Source: Xanthoparmelia taractica (taxonomy: Eukaryota; Ascomycota; Lecanoromycetes; Lecanorales; Parmeliaceae). Taken from it: 55,945 nucleotides of DNA. Within the stretch, counting starts at the first letter, position 1; every line of letters starts with the position of its first letter. Location: the NCBI GenBank assembly GCA_033085395.1, contig MU853208.1, positions 1-55,945 on the forward strand, written 5' to 3'. Shown here piece after piece: positions 34,394 through 44,814 of this stretch. The notes beneath the pieces are model-generated. The model worked only from the letters and a program-made list of their open reading frames with translations. It was not told where the DNA came from and did no database searches. The translations under genes and the position numbers were made by a program.

Positions 34394-35113
34394 CAGGACC
34401 ACGCTGCCTATATACTTTTCATCTATTCGTCGGCGCGGATAGGCGAGTATTTCGAATCTAATATGCGCAAAGGCTTCGGCCGTGGATTACTATACGAGGT
34501 GAGTGGGTTGGTTCTCTAACGTACTGTCAATCAAGGAAGCGGTTAATAATTATGCTGACGCTTCGCGCAGACAATCGACTTCGTTGTCTTCAAGAATAAA
34601 AAAGAAGAGGCGGAAATTAGTGTGCGAGTCACAAGAGACGCAAAGGCTTTTCGGAGACATCGCACAAAAGGTTACTTCACCTGTTTAGATCTTTGGGATC
34701 ACGGTTAAGAACGATCCTTACTTACTGTTCGGTGTGATTCTAGGTCACAGCATGGCATATATAAAGATATGGAGTCGCTGTTTGCAAACCCGGTGCTACC
34801 TTTGTTGGCAATCGCCTTAGCGGATTATGCCTTTTAGGACTATAGGACGTTTAAAGAGATCGAAGCGATCCCCCCACCTGTAGACGGGTTCTTGCACCAT
34901 CTTCGAATCAAGAAGAAGATGCTTCGTGTATTTATCTTCCAGATCATGTCTGCGGATGAACCCACAGAAAAGATTCATAAAGCGAGCTCGTTTAGTAATC
35001 GCACAGTAGATCTGGGACACCGCGCTGGGTACGAGGAAAACATTAAGATACATGATATACGAAGGGAAGCTCTCGTCACGGAGCTTATAATAGATATCAC
35101 CGCCGAGAATTAG
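34394..35113 (+). pseudogene. DUF3435 protein fragment, second type, scarcely RIP-mutated
   Basis: In one frame the text reads AAYILFIYSSARIGEYFESN, RKGFGRGLLYE, then after several stops DFVVFKNKKEEAEISVRVTR with RDAK, and ESLFANPVLPLLAIALADYA, DYRTFKEIEAIPPPVDGFL, TVDLGHRAGYEENIKIHDIR and REALV. These segments occur in this order in fungal DUF3435 proteins, which belong to the tyrosine-recombinase superfamily; HDIR fits the HxxR catalytic position. The last 222 bases (34892 on) are open. The C-terminus is missing: 50 bases later a YR retrotransposon starts at 35163. The stretch 34510-34560 carries stops not explained by Gln or Trp alone, so small indels or an intron are possible. Dead gene fragment, distinct from the relic at 8.4 kb. 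Confidence 0.7.
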
Positions 35114-35162
35114 ATCGACCCTAGTTATTAACTTCGGCTAGTGCTATATATAATAACTAGCT

Positions 35163-35559
35163 TTAGTGTTCTCATTCATGAAGGTATATATATCGAGATC
35201 AAGTAGTACTATAGATAGTTGATTGGGTCGTTCTAACGCTAAGATTAGTAGTTAATAGGCCCAGCTAGATCGTTAACAGGCCTAGATAAGCCCCTAGACG
35301 TGCCCCAGCGCTAGAAAACTCCCTATATCTATGCGGTATAGATCTAAAGTATCTAACTAAATAGCTATATATAGGCGTGAATAAGTGAGATAAAAGAATA
35401 CGATTGCTCTAAGTGAGAAGAATTCGAATAAAGAGTCAACTAATAATGTGAGACCCATATATATAGTGCTCTCGAAGACACGTGTTCCCCGCATATACGT
35501 ATGCATCTAAAACAGAGACTAAATTATAAGACACATTAATTTATAGTCTTACTATTCGA
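35163..35559 (-). repeat. A2-spacer-B2 end of YR element copy 3
   Basis: Nearly unmutated for its size (AGGCCCAGCTAGATCG, GACGTGCCCCAGCGC, AAGACACGTGTTCCCCGC). It shows the full A-B unit in the same form as the solo copies. The adjoining B1 is heavily mutated. Confidence 0.75.
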
Positions 35560-35718
35560 TTAATGTTCTTATTTATAAAGATATATACATTAAGATTAAG
35601 TAGTACTATAGATAATTAATTAAATCGTTTCAACGCTAAGATTAGTAGTTAATAGACTTAGCTAGATCGTTAATAGATCTAGATAAGCCCCTAAACGTGT
35701 CTTAGCGCTAGAAAATTC
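35560..35718 (-). repeat. B1 repeat of YR element copy 3
   Basis: Second B half, ending GCGCTAGAAAATTC. The nested LTR element is inserted 17 bases further on, just inside the internal region. Confidence 0.75.
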
Positions 35719-35735
35719 TTAAATAATTAAAAGAC

Positions 35736-35877
35736 TGTTACGAACAAATGGACGTGTAGTGGGATTAACTGCTTTCATTGTTCAAATATGCTACGAAGGC
35801 TCTGAAAACTCTTCTCCGAAGCAACATTGATTCACATCGGGCTTGGTATTCGGAGAGCATATATTAAAACCGTGACA
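35736..35877 (-). repeat. Left LTR (3' LTR in element orientation)
   Basis: TG...CA ended, 142 bp, nearly free of RIP. Same family as the solo LTR at 31499. Confidence 0.8.
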
Positions 35878-35938
35878 ATTGCCCACAAAAACAACAAAAA
35901 ATGACGTTCTCGTTATTCTAGATCCCGAATTATAACTC

Positions 35939-36229
35939 TTATTGATTCATATATGCTTTATTGATTAATTGATTAATTAATAATTGATAAATAACGGCTG
36001 CGGCGAGATGGGTTTGTGTTGCTGATACTAATGGGGGATGAATGCTCTGATATTGGCTGAATTCTAATGTTTGATATGTGATATAACGTGTATTCTGAAG
36101 GAGAGTTCGAAGCTGGCTGGCTGGCAAGCATGTGGCTGGCGGGCAGGCTTCTCCGTAGTGCAGTGGTATTTGACTCTCATGGGAAGTAGTATGGCTACGT
36201 GCCATGTTGAGTAGAATGGCTTGAACCAT
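35939..36229 (-). CDS. Small hypothetical ORF inside the short LTR element
   Basis: Open for 96 codons in the unmutated half (MVQAILLNMARSHTT at the start, LLINQLINKAYMNQ at the end). I see no domain, zinc knuckle or membrane segment. It is on the same strand as the element and near its 3' LTR. Its openness may only reflect the absence of RIP here, so a real protein is uncertain. Confidence 0.2.
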   Translation of the reverse strand: MVQAILLNMARSHTTSHESQIPLHYGEACPPATCLPASQLRTLLQNTRYITYQTLEFSQYQSIHPPLVSATQTHLAAAVIYQLLINQLINKAYMNQ

Positions 36230-36564
36230 CGAATTCTAATCGTATGGGCCTTTCAATATATGATAACTTCCTGGCCCCTAACTCCCTAGCTCTTGACTTC
36301 AATATATATTAGGTCTGCTCCCCTTAGTGTTATCGCACTCGCTATTATGAAGGTCGCAGAGAGGTCGAATACTTCTCTTTCGAGTTATAAGCTCGATGTG
36401 TTAAGTCGTTACACTATATATTCTATAAGACGAATATTTTAATAGACTCGAGAAGAGTGTTAATACTATTATAAAGGCTCGAATTAGATGGGTCAAAGGT
36501 TACTTAGATTAATTATATATATAACGATATGCGAAGAATTAGAATCGAGGCGTTACTATTATAT

Positions 36565-36706
36565 TATTACGAACGAATAGACGTGTAGTGGGATTAACTG
36601 CTTTTATTGTTTAAATATGCTATAAAGACTCTAAAAACTCTTCTCCGAAGCAATATTAATTCATATCGGGCTTGGTATTCGGAGAGCACATGTTAAAACC
36701 GTGATA
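36565..36706 (-). repeat. Right LTR (5' LTR in element orientation)
   Basis: 142 bp. It differs from the left LTR almost only by C-to-T and G-to-A changes (for example GGCTCTGAAAAC has become GACTCTAAAAAC), the signature of RIP acting on one copy more than on the other. Confidence 0.8.
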
Positions 36707-36719
36707 AAGACGTTATATA

Positions 36720-39700
36720 AGAGTCTCGTAGAAGACTTCGTATAACGATCTAACGATATAAGTATTATTAATACTAGCGCTAATAAGATAAAAGATACTA
36801 ATATCTTCGTGATATAATAAGGATTCGCTTAAGGTGAGTAATAATATAAAGGCGATAGAAATCGAACTTTTAGCGTTTTAATAATATAATCTTATCGTCG
36901 CTAAGACTCGCCTAGCGTGCTAAAGTAGTATTCCCTCTATAAAAGAAATACTTTAAATAATAATCTCTCATATTAAGCGAGATTAATATTTAACGAAGTT
37001 AATCGATAATTAATTCTTTAATAAAAGAGCTCTTATCTAATTAAAAGAGGGGACTATTTAATAAAATCTTTCATCTAAAGAGATATTGTAAGATCTTTAC
37101 TATATAAGCGTTATTATTTAACATCGTAATAATAAGTGTTATCTCTTAACGAAAGAGATTCGTTTTAAATACTAAAAGTATAAGTTCGAGATATTTCATA
37201 TATAGTCTTATCGAGCGACGAGTGAGAAATTATTACTCGAAGTCTCGACCTTTACGATTACGTGTAATATATATAAACTCGTCTATACGAAGAAATGCGG
37301 CGAATACGAGATAAAAGACTATATAGAGCGTTACTCCGGTCTCGTCTTCTTAATTAATATAAGTAAATATCTATAATAATAGATCTTTAATAATTAAATA
37401 ACGTTCTTTTATCTTAGTCTCGCCTTATAGATATTAAATATCGATAATTATTCTTTATAACTAAGAGTTATAAAATATCGCAAGATTCTTATATTCTATA
37501 TTAACGTAGACTAATCTAACGTCTATTAGATAAACCTTAATAATCTTAACCTTAACTCGTCTTATATTAAGATATATAATTTAGCTAGCGAGTAAATTAA
37601 TAATCGCTAAAAAGAAAGAAGTGCTTTTATTAATAGCGCAATAAGCGCTATATAACTTAATAGATATAATATACATTTTTCGCGTCTTTGCGACTAAATC
37701 CTATTAGAGAAAACGAGCTATCTCTCGTAATAGTGCGATCTAATTATATTAGAAATCTAATAAATCCCGCTTTAGCTCTACGAAGCGATTAAGATATATC
37801 TTAGCTATAAATATACGTTAGCGATTTTTCGATATTAAAAGCGTAATAAATTATTTATTAGCTTATTAATCTTAATTAAGATTCATATTAGAATTAAATA
37901 GATATCGTATTTAATTAATAATATCGCTATATCTCGTAGTGAGATTATAGCTAATTCGCGAATAGAGAATTTTCTAAGATCATAAATATATACGTTATTA
38001 TCGCAATATAGCATTAATCGTAATCCTCGAAGTCTTTATAACTATAGTCGAATAGCGTAATATACGATCTTTATTTCTTTAAACTAAATATCTTTCTAAT
38101 AATAACGTATAATTATCGAAATATTAAAAGTCTTCTAAATCGACTACAAGAGATCTAGATACTCTAAGATATAGTCTCTTATATTACAGGTCCCTAATAC
38201 GTCGATTTAAATATGTTATATTAGTCGACTAATAACGTGACGAATTAATTTAAGACTATTTTAATCTTTTAGAAAGATCTTTCATTATCGTAGATCGATC
38301 TTTATATATAATATAATTCTAATAAGTGCGATTAACCTTTAAATAGCATTAAAAAGTCGTCTTAAAAATATTCTTTTTAAGATTACGATCTTAGCGGCAA
38401 ATAATAAGAAATTAATCGCTAACTTAAGCTCGCGATATAAGATCACCGCTCGATTTAGAAGGTCTTTAATCGTATTTCTCGTCTGGGCGAGCTTATCGAG
38501 AGAAAGTCTAGTCTATATTAAGATATTGTCGAACTCAATCCCTAGAAAATCGACTATAATACCTATAATATCCTTAATATAATTAATTTTAAAGTCTAAT
38601 TCTTTATATACGAGATCGAATTATTAATTATATATAATCGCATCGTCGATTAATGCTAGAATAGCGAAGAAATCATCTAGATAGTAAAGTATTATAATTT
38701 AAAGAAGAATTATCATTAAGATTTAGTTAAGAGTCTTTGCGAATAAATTAAATATGAATAATAACGTACGTAGATCGAAAGATAGATATCGTTTTATTTA
38801 ATAGCTATCGTTATAGTGAAATTCTAGCAATTATTAATTTAAAATTGCGACCGATATATATCTAAAGACGTCTTTTAAGTCTCTTTTAACGAACTAAGTC
38901 TTAAAACCTTATTATAGCAGTGCGATTATTATATTATCGTATATAGCGTATTTTAGAGTCCCTTAGTTCTAAAATATATCGTTATTAATTAAGATCTCAT
39001 ATAAAAATAAGAGATTATAAATACGCCTTTAATTATTATCGTACTTCGAAATTAATCTTAGCGACGAGTAGACGAATTACTACTTTGTCTAAGAATTAAT
39101 CTCGGCTAGGCGATTATACTAAAGCTATTTTTAAAGGTTCGCTATTAGTATATTAGATATTATAAGGGCTAATTAATAATTGTAATTGCGATAGCGTAGA
39201 ATTTAGTCTCGATATTCAATTTTTGCTTTCTTTCGAAGAATAGTTAAAAGAGTCTTTACGAATATAAGATCTAGATAATTCTTTAATTAACGATCTTAAT
39301 CTTTTACTCGTAGCGAATCTTAACTAATTAGATCTAGATCTAATAAATCGTATAACGCGTATAAAAATTCTTCTACTATGTGTAGTAGTGATATAGATAT
39401 CTATAAATGCGTTAAGAGTTATTTAGACTTCGAAATTCAATTATTAAGCGAAATAAGATTGATACTTAAGATCTCGATTTTAGTCTTATAATACGTATTT
39501 ACTAAGTAATTTAGCTAATAATTAAGATAGATATAAATATACTAATAGTGCTCGCGTAAATATTGTTTCTTATTAAAATTTCGATATATAGCGAAGAATT
39601 TAAGAATAGAATCTAAGTTCTATTTGATATCGATGAAAACGACTATTTTACATAGCAGAAGATCGCTATAACGTCTATTCTCGATAATCTAGACTATAAA

Positions 39701-40560
39701 ATTATTCTAATTATTTAAGATACGTGCGTTTATAAACGTATAGTAATATTCTCGAATAAAGTCAAATTTATATAAGGCTAATAACTTAGTTAGACGAAAA
39801 CGATAATTTCATAATATCTTTTATAGGCGAATAGCCACTATAAGATATATATAGTAATATATAATCTAGTTATACACCTCGAAACACTATAGCAGAGACA
39901 TCATCTTATTTGCTTTTTGAGTATCGTTCGTATCGACGCGATTAACGTATTCTCGACTTAGCTTAATAAGGTTTTCGAATTTAAACGTCTTAAAGAAGAT
40001 TTACTTGAAATACTTAATATCGATGACGCGATAGCGTTTATAAAGATTAAGAAAGAGACGCGTATCTTTAGTATACATAAAAGAGACTCTAGAATTATTA
40101 TTCTTCTTTAAATTACTATTAAACTTAAATAAATAATATTAATAATAGCGATAACGGCGGCGAGAGCGTGATTTATATATTTAATACTGCTTATAATAAT
40201 TATATTCGTACTTAACGAAGCGTTCTTTTAATTCTAAGACTTAATCGCGATAGCTAAAGACCTTAATATCGATCTCTTTAATTACGCTTAGGCTAAGAAT
40301 TCCTAAGAAGAATATCTTCGATATTATAGACTTATTTCTACGAGATCGAGCGGAGCGAGGAAAGAAAGAAGATATAATAATCTTTACGAACGCCTTAAGT
40401 CTATTAAAGATCTTCTTAAATACCTTAAAGCGTCTAATAGCGATAGTTATAACGTAAGAAGAATAAATAATTAAAAAGATTAAAATAAATATAGATGTGA
40501 ATAAAATAAGAAGAATATATATTAATTTAATATATAGGTATTTAATAATTTAGAATTAAT
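36720..40560 (-). pseudogene. Reverse transcriptase-RNase H-tyrosine recombinase polyprotein of copy 3, RIP-degraded
   Basis: The RT core YYLDDFF lies at 38686-38666 on the minus strand, with both Asp codons intact. The 3' part near 36820-36960 corresponds to the recombinase C-terminus of copy 1, but with more damage (the Arg and Gly codons of the FRRG region are partly changed). It runs parallel to copy 1 from end to end. No active product is possible. Confidence 0.75.
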
Positions 40561-40572
40561 TGAATAAAGATT

Positions 40573-40742
40573 ATAAAAGAATACGATTGCTCTAAGTGAG
40601 AAGAATTCGAATAAAGAGTCAACTAATAATATAAGACCCATACATATAGTACTCTCAAAGATACGTGTTCCCCGTATATGCGTATGCATCTAAAATAGGG
40701 ACTGGATCATGAGACACACTAACCCATAGTTTCACTATTCGA
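40573..40742 (-). repeat. A1 repeat of YR element copy 3
   Basis: Left terminus in element orientation, joining repeat S with no visible target duplication (AAATATACTAA next to TCGAATAG on the minus strand). Fairly well preserved (ATGCATCTAAAATAGGGACT, GAGACACACTAACCC). Confidence 0.75.
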
Positions 40743-41104
40743 TTAGTATATTTATTCTCTATATAAACTACTAAACGAGCTTGCGATAGATTATCTTACT
40801 ATAATTAATAAAATAGAAGACTTTCTATTTAGAATAAAACGATAGTTTAATACGATATAAGTATTTTACTTTAGAAAAATAGAGAAGAAGCTAGAATAAG
40901 AAGTATTTTAATAAGTAATTATTATCTTATCTATTTATTATATTAAATAAACCGATATAAGTATATAAAAATATTTTATTATCGAATATATTCTAAAAGT
41001 AAAAAGATACTCGAAGAGAAGAACTCGACTACTATAGTATACTTATAGTACTAATTAAATAGAAATCTTTATTTTATAGATTTAAATATATATTTATTCT
41101 TTTC

Positions 41105-41199
41105 TTATTATTCTATTTCTATTTATTCTATTTCTATTTATTCTATTTCTATTTATTCTATTTCTATTTATTCTATTTCTATTTATTCTATTTCTATTT
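41105..41199. repeat. 15-bp minisatellite, truncated by gap
   Basis: About six tandem copies of ATTCTATTTCTATTT up to the gap; one ATTCTATTT follows the gap. The true array length is unknown. Confidence 0.85.
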
Positions 41200-41299
41200 N
41201 NNNNNNNNNNNNNNNNNNNNNNNNNNNNNNNNNNNNNNNNNNNNNNNNNNNNNNNNNNNNNNNNNNNNNNNNNNNNNNNNNNNNNNNNNNNNNNNNNNN
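41200..41299. other. Assembly gap (100 N)
   Basis: Exactly 100 N, a conventional scaffold gap, placed within the minisatellite. Confidence 0.98.
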
Positions 41300-42275
41300 A
41301 TTCTATTTTTACTTTATACTACTTCCTCTTCTACTTAATTATAGTATAGATATATTAAGATACTATAGTATCTTTAGTATATTATTAAGTATAATTAGTC
41401 GATTAAAAAGAATTTCTAACGATTAGTTTATTCTAAAAACGATTCTATTAAGAGAGCGAAAATCGATATTATTATATTAGCTTTCTTAATATCGCTACCG
41501 TATAGTATTAGCTATATTACTAATTATATATAGTATAATATTAGATTTTTTAATACTTATATATTTTCTAAAGTCTTAACTAAACTAGATCTCTTATTCG
41601 ATAGATTCTTTACTTTTAAATTATAAGAAATCTCGTGAATAGTATAATTAAAGTCTTTAAATAGTAGATTAATAGATAGTAAATATAATATTTTCTAAAC
41701 TTGAGTAAACTTAAAGCTTCGATATATCGAGTTTATATATATTTTTTTATTATATTAAGAGATTACTATTAGCAATTAGTCGATTAATAAATATAATATC
41801 TTTTATTTCTATAGATAATTAATATATTATCTATATAATATAATCGCGCTAGTTAATTTTTTTTATTAAATTTAGCTTTTTTCTAATAAACTACTATATT
41901 TTTCCTTTCGATATATAAGATATTTTTTATTTTTTTATTAATTTAATAATAACGTCTTTAATAGAGAATAAGTAGAGAATATTATATAGACGAGTATTAA
42001 TATATCTCTAAACTTTCTACTCTACTTCTAAATCTTCTTAATCTTATCTTTTTTATACTTTTATATTTTATTTTTAGATTATCTCTCTAGCTCTATTTTT
42101 AAAAGAAAACTTTCTTCTCTTTTTATAATCTAACTCTATAAAGCTCTAGTTTTAGCTCGCTTTCTATAATTCGATTCTAATACTAAGAGAGTAGAGATAT
42201 TCTTTAATTCTCTAAATTTATCTTTAAAAGACTATATACTCTAAGAGAGTATATTAACTCGAAGTTTAAATAATT

Positions 42276-44810
42276 TTCGAGAGTAGCTTATAAAAGACCT
42301 AGATTATAATTATAAGTCTCTTAAAATATAAGATACTAAAAAGACTCTTTTTAGAATTATTCTAGCTTCATATAGCTATATTTTTATTATTAAAGAAGTA
42401 GTATAAGTCGATATCTAAGAAATATTAATCTTATCGAGTAAATCTACTCTCGAGATTTTAATAACTATAATTATAAAAAGATAAGACTTTCGATAGAAAA
42501 TATAAAGAGCTATTAATTATTTAAAATATTAAAATAATAGAGATAGAATATAATGAAAGTTTCGAAGATATTAGAAGACGAGAAATTAAAAAAATAGTCT
42601 TAAAGATAAAATATATAAATAATACGAGATAATAATAAGTAGCGATAATAAATCTTTAGAGATAGCTATAATATCGATAGCTCTAGTAATTTAATAATAT
42701 ATAATAACTAAAGCGGGTTTACGCTAGTAAATTAGTTTTTATATATTATTATTATTATAGATATATCTCTTTATACTAGAGTCTAAAATCTTTATAAATA
42801 GTTTATAAAATTTTAAATCTTCTATTTAGTCTCTTATTAACTTAAGACGCTTTTTTAGATTATCGATCTAAGAAGAATTTAAATAGAAGATTTATTTAAA
42901 CTCTAATTAAAATTCTATAATTAAAGCTAATTAATATACTAACTTTTAGAGTAAGCTCGTTAGCTAACGTCTTAGATTCTAAATAAATAATCTCGATCGA
43001 TAATATTAATATAAAACTCTATATAGATAAAGTTAGATCTAATTATTCTATATCTAGTACTTTATTCTTTATTATAATTATAAGCTCTTCTCGTTTCTCT
43101 TTCGTCTAGTTTCTAGTATTTCTAAAAGCGCTAGCTTCTTATCGAAAGGCCTTAGAATTATTAATTATTTTTTAATCGTTAAGCTAGATTATACGATATT
43201 TAATTAGATTCTAGAGATTATTAAATAAAGTAGAATAGATAGAATAGATCGTGAGATTATCTAAATCGCTCTAGTAAGTCGATATAACCGTATACGCGTT
43301 ATTGTCATAAGTCGTCTCTAGGTTAATATATAATCGAAGCTAGTATATTCTACGAGTATCTAAAGTATCGTTATATAAAGCTTATCGCTTATATATAGCG
43401 ATACTTCTATTAGATTCTTTTCCCTTTATAAAGAAATTAGATAAGTATAATATAATTATATTTATTAATAATATAATATAAGATTCTAACTCTTTTTAAA
43501 TCTATTTATTAAGATTTATTAAACGACTTCTATTATAGTAATCTAGTTTAGCCTTAATAATAGAGTTATTAATTAAATACTTAAGATTTTCGAAGAGAAG
43601 ATTCTTCTATAAGGGAATATTAGAGATATTAATAATAATCGAGAATATTTTAGCTATTATAGTATTTTTAATTAATACTTCTTAATTTCTCGCTTTAAAA
43701 TCTAGAAATACTTTATAAATAAAGTATAATAGTAATAGAGAGACTCGAGATAGTACTAATCTAGTATTTATCTTCTTTTAATTCTATAATTTTTATAAAT
43801 TTTTACTATTACTATAGTCTTTAAAATAGATATTATAATCAATAAGATATTACTCGAAGCTATTATTATAGATAGAGAATTTCTTAGTTTTCGAGAAAAT
43901 ATTTAATTTTTTTTTAATCTTAGCTCGTTTTCGAGAGCTTAATTAATTTAATAATATTATTTAATTAAAAGAAACGGCGATTTTAGATTCTAGATATTAA
44001 TATATAATTAGAAAGTAATTTTAAAAGAGTTAGATAGAATTTATAACTTTTAGATATCTAAGACTTAGTCTATTATATCTTATAAAGCGCTTAAGCTATA
44101 TAAGATTAATATTTTTCTTATTAGTTTAATTAGATAATAAAGAAGTAGTAGACTACTCTATTTTTTAATTAAACTCTCGAAAAGTATAAGAAGTTAGTTA
44201 CTATTATAATAAATTATTCTAAAATTAGTTAGATATTCTATATTATTACTATTTCTCGAGCTTTTATCGTTTAGCGATAAACAGCGATAAAGAGTTAGTC
44301 GTAGACTCTACTTTAATATATAGCTATCGCTTTCGACTACGGGGTATTAGAGTTATTTTTAAATATAATAAATCTTAGACTTATAATACGTCTTTTCCTA
44401 GTAGATAATAATTAATAAATAAGATATAAATAACGCGCGCTTCCGGCGACTATACTAGCGTATAAGTCGTTTTAGATTATAGAGTTAATAGTTAATTAAC
44501 GGAATAACTACTATCTAGAGAATATTAAATATATCTTATATATCGATAAGTATCTACTTCTTTTCACCTTCGTTCTATCGAAATAATAAACGAGTACTCT
44601 ATTTACTATAGCTTCTATCGGATTTATAAATAGAGAACTTAATAAGTAAGTTATATTTTTCGATCTTATCTCTTCTCTATCTTAAAAAAGCCCTATCGAT
44701 AAGATATAATTACGATATACTAATAGCTTATCTATATTAGAATCTACGTATAGTTAATAAATATCGACTATAAAGAAGAATCGATAGAGGCGACTTCGAC
44801 GCTATATATA
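42276..44810. other. RIP-mutated DNA, possible degraded frame on the minus strand
   Basis: The minus strand around 42750-42990 gives a helical-looking run (KTLANELTLKVSILISFNYR, KKASQVNKRLNRRFK with Gln-type stops) without a known motif. GC-rich remnants lie near 44290-44350 and 44430-44450 (CGCGCGCTTCCGGCGAC). No family assigned. Confidence 0.4.
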
Positions 44811-44814
44811 TAGA

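Larger units (their letters stand above)
35736..36706 (-). mobile_element. Short LTR retrotransposon (TRIM-like) with 5-bp target duplication
   Basis: 142-bp LTRs lie at 35736-35877 and 36565-36706 (TGTTACGAAC to CCGTGACA; the second copy is altered to TATTAC and GTGATA). AAGAC flanks both sides as target duplication. Orientation is taken from a primer-binding-like TAATAGTAACGCC on the minus strand just inside the right LTR (36561-36549), the RIP form of the TGGTAGTAACGCC seen in the element at 48331. Inside the left LTR lies GCCCACAAAAACAACAAAAA, also shared with that element. The internal part is only 687 bp, too short for gag-pol. The left half is unmutated and the right half RIP-mutated. 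Confidence 0.8.
35163..40742 (-). mobile_element. DIRS/Ngaro-like tyrosine-recombinase retrotransposon, copy 3, with nested LTR element
   Basis: Same subfamily, orientation and layout as copy 1: B2-A2 at 35163-35559, B1 at 35560-35718, internal region, A1 at 40573-40742 (plus-strand order). Removing the nested LTR element (971 bp) and one copy of its 5-bp target duplication leaves 4,604 bp, the same as copy 1. The two internal regions are alignable from end to end with mainly transition differences. The insertion truncates a DUF3435 gene on one side, and the A1 end interrupts repeat S on the other. Confidence 0.8.
40743..42275 (-). repeat. 1.4-kb dispersed repeat S, second copy
   Basis: Inverted relative to the copy at 10965-12345 and about 29 kb away. 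It is cut at its right side (own orientation) by YR copy 3. It holds an expanded minisatellite and the assembly gap where the other copy has only a short purine-rich block. Sequence beyond 42275 no longer matches the DUF3435 relic next to the first copy, so S is a unit of its own. Confidence 0.6.

Noticed and set aside
34499..34505. GTGAGT as a 5' splice site in the DUF3435 fragment
   Set aside because: Fits a donor, but I could not find a convincing branch point and acceptor; the text on both sides can also be explained by decay.
34503..34688. Plus-strand 61-residue frame with alternative start
   Set aside because: The DUF3435 text is in another frame (34394-35113); this one is a shadow, starting at GTG right after a stop.
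34817..35053. Minus-strand 78-residue frame
   Set aside because: Antisense of the DUF3435 fragment.
41105..41199. CRISPR-like array
   Set aside because: The 15-bp units are head to tail without spacers; it is a minisatellite in a eukaryotic sequence.
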